13,054 nucleotides of DNA from Chryseobacterium gleum. Its GTDB lineage: Bacteria > Bacteroidota > Bacteroidia > Flavobacteriales_D > Sanyastnellaceae. The translations under genes and the position numbers were made by a program. The notes below the pieces were generated by a model. It saw nothing but the letters and a program-made list of their open reading frames with translations, was not told the origin of the DNA and made no database searches. The stretch covers positions 1-13,054 of the forward strand of contig CAMCYM010000021.1 in the NCBI GenBank assembly GCA_945883885.1, given 5' to 3'. Shown piece by piece: positions 1 to 5,852 of this stretch (position 1 is the stretch's first letter; every line of letters starts with the position of its first letter).

Positions 1-494
1 GACAAGGACCAACCATCCACGAAAAGTTCGTGTTCTGGTTCCGAAATGTTGCGGCTGTGAAAGACCACATTCGCATTGTTCCGAGTTTCGAGGAACAGGT
101 GGAAGTTGACGCCTTCGGTGACTGGGGCTTTGATGTCAATGGCCATGATTCCAGAAAATCCCTGCACAAGTTTCGTCTGTGCCGTGCTCAGGGTATTGCC
201 GAATTTGTCTTGGATTCCCACCATTAAAACACCTCCACGACGGACCTCTTTTACCATCACATAAATGGTTTCAGTGTACCCGGTAATGCAGGACGTAAAG
301 CCCTGATCTGCCATTTGGTTGTTCAAACGGACGGAAGTGTTTCCGAACGGAGTGGATGCCACGCAGGCGTGGTCCAAATCGCTCAGCGGATGAGCCGTTC
401 CGGTCAAGCCCGTGGTTTGGGCAAACGTGGTCACGGCCAGTGCAAGGGCCGCAGCGGTCATCAACACCGCAATCAAGGAGTTCTTGAGTTTCAT
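1..494 (-). CDS. Secreted protein of unknown function, N-terminal part only
   Basis: An open frame runs from an ATG at 494 to the left edge without a stop, giving about 164 residues of an incomplete protein. The N-terminus is a clear Sec signal peptide: MKLKNS, then a hydrophobic stretch (LIAVLMTAAALALAV) and a likely signal peptidase I cut after TTFA, before QTTG. The mature part has two cysteines about 26 residues apart (HACVAS and TSCITG) and mixed polar/hydrophobic segments with a beta-rich look; I recognise no family. In-frame ATGs at 503 and 512 would add 3 or 6 residues; 494 gives the most typical signal peptide. It starts 56 bases after the ABC ATPase stop, so it could be the last operon gene or have its own promoter; no convincing promoter is visible. 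It is likely exported to the periplasm, outer surface or medium. The gene call is fairly sure; the function is unknown. Confidence 0.8.
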   Translation of the reverse strand, partial: MKLKNSLIAVLMTAAALALAVTTFAQTTGLTGTAHPLSDLDHACVASTPFGNTSVRLNNQMADQGFTSCITGYTETIYVMVKEVRRGGVLMVGIQDKFGNTLSTAQTKLVQGFSGIMAIDIKAPVTEGVNFHLFLETRNNANVVFHSRNISEPEHELFVDGWSL

Positions 495-550
495 GGGTAG
501 CATGTTTCGCATGTGATTTGGAGTCACGTACGCAAGGCTCCCCATGAAGG

Positions 551-1177
551 TTACATCCGGGCCCAGTCGTCGAGGTGCACGTGGACGCCCGCGCCGGGGC
601 ACTCTTCCTCCAACGCGTTCGTACACACCACCACCGTGGCTCTGCCCGCCCAGTCGTCAAGGAGCCCACGGTACCAAGCCTTTCCACGGGCGTCCAGGTT
701 CGCAGCGGGCTCGTCGAGGACCACCAGGGCTGCTTCCGTACCCCAGGCCAGCCCGAGGTGCATCCGTGCCCGCATCCCCGTCGACAGCGTGCGCAAGGGC
801 ACATCTAAAAAACGCGACAATCCAGCCTCCTTCCACCGCGCCAGGACTGCATCGGGTGCAGGCACGTGGCGAAAGGCCGCATGAAAGCGCAAAGCCTCGT
901 GCCCTGTGAGGTGGCCAGGCAAGGCGGCACCGGTGCCGACGAGGAGGGTCTCCAGCGGCACCCGCGTGTGGTCGGAAGAACCGTTCCAGCGGGATGTTCC
1001 TGCAGTGGGCACCAAATGCCCTGCGAGCACGCGTCCCAGCGTGGATTTCCCGCTGCCGTTCGATCCGGTCAGCGCAACCCGCGATCCCGCCGGCAGCTGA
1101 AAGGTGAGGTTCGAAAACACCCACCGGTCTGTGAATTGGTGGCCCAGTGCATCGGCCTCCACCGACCAGGCGGCCAT
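551..1177 (-). CDS. Small ABC-type ATPase subunit (208 aa)
   Basis: A stand-alone nucleotide-binding subunit of an ABC transporter, expected to bind ATP on the cytoplasmic side and power an unidentified permease. Walker A is GSNGSGKST at residues 38-46, the signature is LSTGM at 131-135, Walker B is LVVLDEP at 151-157, followed by the D-loop NLDA. The switch histidine after Walker B is replaced by Asn (CTN, residue 187), and no Q-loop glutamine is evident where expected before HLTGHEAL. From memory, a family of small Bacteroidota ABC ATPases has the same Ser/Thr-Gly-Met signature and Asn in the switch, so this may be a family trait. I chose the ATG at 1177 because it lies one base after the lpxA stop; the frame is open further upstream to 1273, but that would overlap lpxA and add a Pro/Ser/Arg-rich tail. 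No permease is in the window; the substrate is unknown. Confidence 0.88.
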   Translation of the reverse strand: MAAWSVEADALGHQFTDRWVFSNLTFQLPAGSRVALTGSNGSGKSTLGRVLAGHLVPTAGTSRWNGSSDHTRVPLETLLVGTGAALPGHLTGHEALRFHAAFRHVPAPDAVLARWKEAGLSRFLDVPLRTLSTGMRARMHLGLAWGTEAALVVLDEPAANLDARGKAWYRGLLDDWAGRATVVVCTNALEEECPGAGVHVHLDDWARM

Positions 1178-1178
1178 G

Positions 1179-1955
1179 TCAGAACGGACCGCGGATGATG
1201 CCCTTGTCGGAGGCGCGGATGAATTCGAGGACGGTGTCCTTGTCTTCGCAGGAGGGGAGTTCGGCGTCCGCAATCTTCAGGGCCTGGGCCATGTTGCCGT
1301 TTTGGACATAGAGCGTCCGATAGATGTCCTCGATGCGCTGGATCCGGTCGGCATCGTAGCCGCGGCGCCGCAGGCCGATGGCATTGACCCCGATGTAACT
1401 CAGCGGCTCCCGTGCGGCCTTGATGTACGGAGGTATGTTCTTCCGCACCAGCGAGCCTCCCGCGACGAACGCGTGCTGCCCGATGGTCACGAACTGCTGC
1501 ACCCCGACCATGCCTTCGATGATGACCCAGTCTTCGATGGTGACATGCCCGGCGATGTTGCCTGTATTCGCGATGATGACGTGGTCGCCGACGTGCACGT
1601 CGTGCGCCAAATGGGTGTACGCCATCAGCAAGCAGTCGCTCCCGACCCGCGTCACCCAGCGGTCCGCCGTAGCGCGGTTCACCGTGGCGCACTCCCGGAT
1701 GACCGTGCGATCACCGATTTCGACCGTCGTGGCCTCGCCGTCGTACTTCAGGTCTTGGGGCGCAGCGCCGATGACCGCGCCGGGGAAGATCTTGCACTCC
1801 CGCCCCACGGTCGTGCCGCTGAGCAGCGTCGCGTGCGGGCCGAGCCAGGTGCCATCGCCCACCACGACGCCGGCGCCGACGTAGGCAAAGGGCTCCACCA
1901 CCACACCGACGCCGAGTCGCGCCTCCGGGTGGACAAATGCAGATGGAGAAATCAC
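1179..1955 (-). CDS. lpxA: UDP-N-acetylglucosamine O-acyltransferase LpxA
   Basis: Cytoplasmic trimeric enzyme that moves a 3-hydroxyacyl chain from acyl-ACP to the 3-OH of UDP-GlcNAc, the first step of lipid A synthesis. The 258-residue product is normal length for the family. Residues 1-185 are hexapeptide repeats of a left-handed beta-helix (AFVHPEARLGVGVVVEPF and onward), followed by an alpha-helical C-terminus. The catalytic His is H118 in LAHDVHVG; H137 in IAGHVTI and the NIPPY and GLRRRG motifs also fit. The position of E. coli His160 is Gln153 (VQQF). The start is a GTG at 1955, chosen because MISPSAFVHPEA matches the usual family N-terminus; no strong ribosome site precedes it. It begins 17 bases after the lpxC/fabZ stop and ends one base before the ATPase start, so it sits inside the operon. 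Very sure. Confidence 0.97.
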   Translation of the reverse strand: MISPSAFVHPEARLGVGVVVEPFAYVGAGVVVGDGTWLGPHATLLSGTTVGRECKIFPGAVIGAAPQDLKYDGEATTVEIGDRTVIRECATVNRATADRWVTRVGSDCLLMAYTHLAHDVHVGDHVIIANTGNIAGHVTIEDWVIIEGMVGVQQFVTIGQHAFVAGGSLVRKNIPPYIKAAREPLSYIGVNAIGLRRRGYDADRIQRIEDIYRTLYVQNGNMAQALKIADAELPSCEDKDTVLEFIRASDKGIIRGPF

Positions 1956-1972
1956 GAACCGAAGGTACGGGC

Positions 1973-3364
1973 TTAGCCTTGTTTGGCCACCTGCGCAAGC
2001 ATCTCGGCCTCGGAAACCAGCACGCCCCGCACGAAGCCGCGCCCGCGCATGTGCACCAGCCCGCGGCGGATGGGCGAGAGCAATTCCAGGTGGAAAATCA
2101 CCGCATCGCCCGGCACGACTTTTTGCTTGAAGCGCACGTTGTCGATCTTCATGAAGTACGTCGTGTAGTTCTCAGGATCGGGCACGCTCTTCAGTGCAAA
2201 AATGCCGCCGACCTGGGCCATGGCTTCTACCTGCAATACGCCGGGCATCACCGGGTTGCCGGGAAAATGGCCTTGGAAGAACGGCTCGTTCATCGTGACG
2301 TTTTTCAAGCCAGTGATGCTCGTTTCGTTCATCGCGAGGATGCGGTCGACGAGCAGGAACGGGTAGCGGTGGGGCAGGAGCCGCTCGATGCCGGTGATGT
2401 CGATGATTCCCGGACGGTTCGGGTCCAAATCCGGCAAGCCGGCTTCCGCCCGCATGCGTTGCCGGATGAGCCGCGCAAAAGCCACGTTCCCCGCGTGTCC
2501 GGGCCGTGCAGCGAGGATGTGTCCGCGAAGGAACACTCCGGTCAGCGCGAGGTCACCGACGATGTCCAGCAGCTTGTGCCGGGCGGGTTCGTTCGGGAAC
2601 CGCAACGGCGACGTATTCAGGACGCCCGGGCTGTCTGCGCGCGCTTGCAGGTCGGATTTGCCGAGCAGCGTGCCGATTTCGCGCAGTTCTTCTTCTGCGT
2701 AGGGTCGTTCGATGAGGACGACGGCATTGTCGAGGTCGCCGCCCTTGATCAGGCCTTCACGTGCAAGGGTTGTGACTTCTTTGAGGAACACGAATGTCCG
2801 GCACCGTGCGATGTCTTCGGCGAAATCGGCGAGCCGTCCGATGGAGGCATGTTGCGTGCCGAGCACCGGGCTTTGGTAGTCCACCATCACCGTGGCCCGG
2901 AAGGTGTCGTCGGGGTTCGGGACGGCGAGCATCTCGACGCCTTTTTCCGGGTCTTCGTACGTCAGGTTCTCTCGGAGGGTGTAGTATTTCCGCGGGGCTG
3001 CCTGGTCCGTGAAGCCGGCGGCATGCAGGGCCTCGACGTAGGGCAACGAACTTCCGTCGAGGATGGGGATTTCAGGGCCGTGGACGTCGATGAGGGCGTT
3101 GTCGATCTCGCAGCCATAGAGCGCGGCGAGGACGTGCTCGGTGGTATGGATCCGCGCGCCGTTTTGTTCGAGCGTGGTGCCGCGCTGGGTGCCGACGACT
3201 CGGTCGACATCGGCCTCGATCAGCGGTTCCCCGGGGAGGTCCGTGCGTCGGAAGACGTAGCCGTGGTTCTCGGGGGCGGGATGAAGGGTCAGCCGGTTGA
3301 ATTCGCCGGTGTGGAGGCCTACGCCGGAGAAGCTCACGGCGCTGGCGAGGGTGCGTTGGTTCAT
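1973..3364 (-). CDS. lpxC/fabZ: Bifunctional LpxC deacetylase / FabZ dehydratase fusion
   Basis: A 463-residue fusion. Residues 1 to about 305 are LpxC, the zinc enzyme that deacetylates UDP-3-O-acyl-GlcNAc, the committed step of lipid A synthesis. Zinc ligands are H77 (TTEHVLAAL), H263 and D267 (ARHKLLDIVGD), with E76 and H290 as likely catalytic residues. Residues from about 318 are FabZ, the 3-hydroxyacyl-ACP dehydratase, with the LLPHRYPFLLVDR entry motif, catalytic H366 (QGHFPGNP) and E380 (VLQVEAMAQ). The fusion is known from Bacteroidota and near relatives and is of usual length. The ATG at 3364 overlaps the lpxD stop as ATGA, pointing to translational coupling. The frame is open upstream as far as 3904 inside lpxD, but that extension has no family match and the MNQRTLASAV start is typical. 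The protein is cytoplasmic. Very sure. Confidence 0.97.
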   Translation of the reverse strand: MNQRTLASAVSFSGVGLHTGEFNRLTLHPAPENHGYVFRRTDLPGEPLIEADVDRVVGTQRGTTLEQNGARIHTTEHVLAALYGCEIDNALIDVHGPEIPILDGSSLPYVEALHAAGFTDQAAPRKYYTLRENLTYEDPEKGVEMLAVPNPDDTFRATVMVDYQSPVLGTQHASIGRLADFAEDIARCRTFVFLKEVTTLAREGLIKGGDLDNAVVLIERPYAEEELREIGTLLGKSDLQARADSPGVLNTSPLRFPNEPARHKLLDIVGDLALTGVFLRGHILAARPGHAGNVAFARLIRQRMRAEAGLPDLDPNRPGIIDITGIERLLPHRYPFLLVDRILAMNETSITGLKNVTMNEPFFQGHFPGNPVMPGVLQVEAMAQVGGIFALKSVPDPENYTTYFMKIDNVRFKQKVVPGDAVIFHLELLSPIRRGLVHMRGRGFVRGVLVSEAEMLAQVAKQG

Positions 3365-4419
3365 GGTGTGTCGTTCCGGTGCGCGTGGGGGACGAGGTGC
3401 TCGAGGGCCGCGATGCGTCCGAGGATGTTCTCGCGCAGGAGGGCCCGCAGGCCGAGCTGGGAGGCGAGGTACTTGTCCATCGGGAGGGACGGGGTGCCGC
3501 GGTGGTCGGTGTCCGGCTTGAGAAGGCTGGCGCCGATTCCGGATTGTGCACCGATGCGGACGCCGTCGGCGATGCGCAGGTGGCCGGCGATGCCCACTTG
3601 GCCGCCGATCATGCACCGTGCGCCGATCGACGTGGAGCCTGCGATGCCGGTTTGGGCGGCGATGACGGTGTGGTCGCCGATGGTGACGTTGTGGCCGATC
3701 TGGATGTGGTTGTCGAGCTTCACACCGCGCCCGATGACCGTAGAGCCGAGGGTGGCGCGGTCGATGGTGGTGCAGGCGCCGATTTCGCAGCCTTCTCCGA
3801 CGCGGACGTTCCCGGTTTGGGGCACCTTGCGGTAGGCCCCGTCTGCTTGGGGGGCAAAGCCAAACCCGTCGGAGCCGATGACGGCGTTCGCCTGCAGGAT
3901 GCACGCATCGCCGATTTCACACCGGTCCCCGACCCGCACACCCGCATGGAGCAAGGTCCGGGCTCCAACGAGGGCGTTCAAGCCGATGTAGACGTGGGCC
4001 CGGAGGTCCGCTCCTGCGCCGATGCGTGCTCCGGCTTCGATGACGACGTACGGCCCGATGGCACAGTCGGCGCCGATTTCAGCGCTGGGGTCGATGACCG
4101 CCGTGGCGTGGATCCCGGGAGGGCGGCCCGTGGTGGTGTCTGCGAGCTCCAGGATGCTGCCAAACGCTGCGTAGGGGTCGCTGACCCGGACCAAGGTCAA
4201 GGCAGCGGGCAGGGTCCGTTTGGGCAGAAAATCCACGGAAACGATGGCCACAGATGCTTCAGTACTATAGATATACCCCTCGTAATCGGGGTTCGCCAGG
4301 AACGTCAAATCGCCACGCTCTGCCGATTCGATGCGTCCTACGCGCCGCACCGTCACCTGCCCGTCGCCGTCGACCGTGCCGTTGAGGTAGGTAGCGAGTT
4401 CATCCGCCGTTCGTTGCAT
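3361..4419 (-). CDS. lpxD: UDP-3-O-acylglucosamine N-acyltransferase LpxD
   Basis: Cytoplasmic trimeric acyltransferase that adds the second 3-hydroxyacyl chain to the free amine left by LpxC. The 352 residues comprise an N-terminal uridine-binding domain (about 1-100, with FLANPDY at 40-46, whose Phe and Tyr fit the UDP-GlcNAc contacts), a long hexapeptide-repeat beta-helix (about 103-295), and a C-terminal helix (LASQLGLRALLRENILGRIAALEHL). H243 in IGHNVTIG is the expected catalytic base and H280 in IAGHLRI the supporting one. The ATG at 4419 is preferred; a GTG two codons upstream (4425) is also possible. It begins 10 bases after the aroB stop, and its TGA overlaps the lpxC/fabZ ATG, so it is an internal operon gene. 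The family call is very sure, the start slightly less. Confidence 0.96.
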   Translation of the reverse strand: MQRTADELATYLNGTVDGDGQVTVRRVGRIESAERGDLTFLANPDYEGYIYSTEASVAIVSVDFLPKRTLPAALTLVRVSDPYAAFGSILELADTTTGRPPGIHATAVIDPSAEIGADCAIGPYVVIEAGARIGAGADLRAHVYIGLNALVGARTLLHAGVRVGDRCEIGDACILQANAVIGSDGFGFAPQADGAYRKVPQTGNVRVGEGCEIGACTTIDRATLGSTVIGRGVKLDNHIQIGHNVTIGDHTVIAAQTGIAGSTSIGARCMIGGQVGIAGHLRIADGVRIGAQSGIGASLLKPDTDHRGTPSLPMDKYLASQLGLRALLRENILGRIAALEHLVPHAHRNDTP

Positions 4420-4429
4420 GGGCACAAAG

Positions 4430-5422
4430 TTAGGCTTCGGGTGCCTGAAGCGCCGTCCATGCGTCTTCGAACGTGTCGAACCGCAGCGTCACGTCCCAGC
4501 GCGGCCGGCCGATGCCGTCGAGCACCACTTCCCGGACCTCCCGTTCCTCGTTTTTCTTGTCCTGCAGCATGTAGCTCCAAAGTGCGCGCGCGTCCACGGG
4601 CGGGGGTGCACCCCCGAGCCACCTCACGAGCGCGGCATCCGCGGCGTTCAGCGCTTCTGGGGCGCTGTAGCGGAGGGCGCACCGCATGCCGTGGCCTACG
4701 CAGCGGCCGTGGGTCAAGGGGGTATCGTGTGTGTGGCTCCAGGCCTCGAGCGCGTGTCCCACGGTATGGCCGAAGTTCAGGGCCTTGCGCAAACCGGATT
4801 CGAAGGGGTCCGCTGAGGCAATGCGCAGCTTCGTCGCGATGGAGGCTTCGATCCGGGGCACGACATCGGCCAGGGTGGGCGATGGGGTGGCGGCGAGCTG
4901 GGCCCATGCCTCCGGGCCCTCCAGGAGCGCGTGTTTCGCCAGCTCAAACCAACCGGAGAGGAGCTCTTCCTGCGGCAAGGTCGTCAGCCATTCGGGATGC
5001 ACAAGGACCGCGGTGGGCAGCTGGTATGTCCCCAGGATGTTCTTCGTTCCGCGGAAGTTTGCGGCTGTTTTTCCGCCGTGGGCGGCATCGATCATGCCCA
5101 CCAGGGTGGTGGGCATCCAAACGGAGGTCATCCCGCCACGCTTCCACGTCGATGCGGCAAAACCCAACGCGTCGCTGACGGTGCCCCCGCCGACTCCCGC
5201 CACCACATCGCCCCTGCCCAGGCCGAGCCGCTCCATACGTTCCCACAAAGAGAAGATGCCCTCCGTAGACTTCAGGCGTTCTCCGGCCTGCACCGGCTCC
5301 CAATACGGAACTTGCTCCCAACCAGGTTCAAGCTGGCGAATGCGTGCGGTTTCGAGGCGGGCGTCGTAAAAGACCGCCCGGGGTGTTTTTATACTTTCGT
5401 TGAGCGACGTGTAAAAAATCAC
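4430..5422 (-). CDS. aroB: 3-dehydroquinate synthase AroB
   Basis: NAD- and metal-dependent cytoplasmic enzyme of the shikimate pathway that cyclises DAHP to 3-dehydroquinate. From the GTG at 5422 it has 330 residues, slightly short for the family. Visible motifs are the NAD-binding GVGGGTVSD (76-84), AASTWKRG (89-96), the PTTLVGMIDAAHGGKTA segment, and metal ligands E160 (FELAKH), H219 (NFGHTVGHALE) and H238 (THGR). The usual His-Gly-Glu around the last ligand reads His-Gly-Arg here, and the stretch after it (CVGHGM) is also unusual. No ATG lies early enough; GTG 5422 is the likely start, with a TTG at 5473 as a longer alternative. It is the first protein gene of the minus-strand row, between the tRNA-Phe hairpin and lpxD. 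Pairing aroB with lipid A genes is not a combination I know as standard. Family very sure; start uncertain. Confidence 0.93.
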   Translation of the reverse strand: MIFYTSLNESIKTPRAVFYDARLETARIRQLEPGWEQVPYWEPVQAGERLKSTEGIFSLWERMERLGLGRGDVVAGVGGGTVSDALGFAASTWKRGGMTSVWMPTTLVGMIDAAHGGKTAANFRGTKNILGTYQLPTAVLVHPEWLTTLPQEELLSGWFELAKHALLEGPEAWAQLAATPSPTLADVVPRIEASIATKLRIASADPFESGLRKALNFGHTVGHALEAWSHTHDTPLTHGRCVGHGMRCALRYSAPEALNAADAALVRWLGGAPPPVDARALWSYMLQDKKNEEREVREVVLDGIGRPRWDVTLRFDTFEDAWTALQAPEA

Positions 5423-5474
5423 CGAACAATTATATAATGATGGGGTGTTGCTTTCCCGATGGCCCAGAAACAAG

Positions 5475-5499
5475 ATCGGCAGGCGCTGGGCCTGCCGAT
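5475..5499 (-). terminator. Hairpin downstream of tRNA-Phe, probable terminator
   Basis: A perfect 10-bp inverted repeat (ATCGGCAGGC and GCCTGCCGAT) surrounds a 5-base loop, six bases after the tRNA 3' end on the minus strand. It is followed by CTTGTTTCTG, a weak T-tract. Read on the plus strand there is no T-tract at all. It probably ends or trims the tRNA transcript and may allow some readthrough into aroB, whose likely start is only about 50 bases downstream. Confidence 0.65.
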
Positions 5500-5505
5500 T
5501 TCAAG

Positions 5506-5578
5506 TGGTACTACCGGGATTCGAACCTGGGACACGCGGATTTTCAATCCGCTGCTCTACCAACTGAGCTATAGTACC
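5506..5578 (-). tRNA. tRNA-Phe (anticodon GAA)
   Basis: The 73-base minus-strand sequence folds as a standard cloverleaf. The acceptor stem GGTACTA pairs perfectly with TAGTACC, with an A discriminator base. The D arm reads GCTCAGTTGGTAGAGC, the anticodon stem GCGGA/TCCGC encloses the loop TTGAAAA with GAA at positions 34-36, and the T arm carries GGTTCGAATCC. The 3' CCA is not encoded (CTT follows), so it must be added after transcription. It is the first gene downstream of the promoter at 5592-5622 and is followed by a hairpin and aroB. Confidence 0.97.
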
Positions 5579-5591
5579 GCGCAAGAGCGTG

Positions 5592-5622
5592 CAAATATAT
5601 ACCGGTTCGGGCGACTTCGCAA
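5592..5622 (-). promoter_or_regulatory. Bacteroidota-type promoter for tRNA-Phe
   Basis: On the minus strand TTG (5622-5620), a 20-base spacer and TATATTTG (5599-5592) match the Bacteroidota primary sigma pattern TTG / TAnnTTTG exactly. The tRNA begins 13 bases beyond the -7 box, so transcription would start a few bases before the mature 5' end. Placement, spacing and a perfect -7 box make this convincing. Confidence 0.75.
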
Positions 5623-5745
5623 CACGAGCAAGGTGGAATATGAACTTTCGGTGAAGCAGGCCACGTGGATGCACTGACTCTCCGGGACATGCGGGCGATG
5701 TATCGACTGAGATAAGTTCTTTATCGATGAACCTTGTTTTTTTTC

Positions 5746-5776
5746 TTGCGAATCGGGAATCAACCCCATACATTCG
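5746..5776 (+). promoter_or_regulatory. Candidate promoter for the giant repeat protein
   Basis: TTG (5746-5748), a 20-base spacer and TACATTCG (5769-5776) fit the same pattern as the tRNA promoter, with one mismatch in the -7 box and an identical spacer. It would give a leader of about 70 bases before the ATG at 5853. A run of eight T bases lies just upstream at 5737-5744. The rest of the 5579-5852 gap shows no other gene that I can support. Confidence 0.45.
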
Positions 5777-5852
5777 TGCCTTGTATTCAGTTTCCATCTC
5801 TTCGGAGAAGGGAATTGGATGAATGAAGACAGACCACCAAATCACTTGTGTC

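Noticed and set aside
1937..3835. Long plus-strand open frame opposite lpxC/fabZ and lpxD
   Set aside because: It lies antisense to strongly conserved lipid A genes, has no recognisable motif and is a by-product of GC-rich codon use.
3365..3904. Upstream extension of the lpxC/fabZ frame
   Set aside because: It overlaps lpxD, its Arg/Pro/His-rich translation is not protein-like, and the ATGA start at 3364 gives a family-typical N-terminus.
5427..5434. TATAATTG on the minus strand as an aroB promoter -7 box
   Set aside because: It is one base off the consensus but has no TTG about 20 bases upstream and lies only four bases before the GTG start.
5702..5744. Small inverted repeat followed by eight T bases as a plus-strand terminator
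   Set aside because: The stem is only about 5 bp, and no plus-strand gene precedes it within the window.
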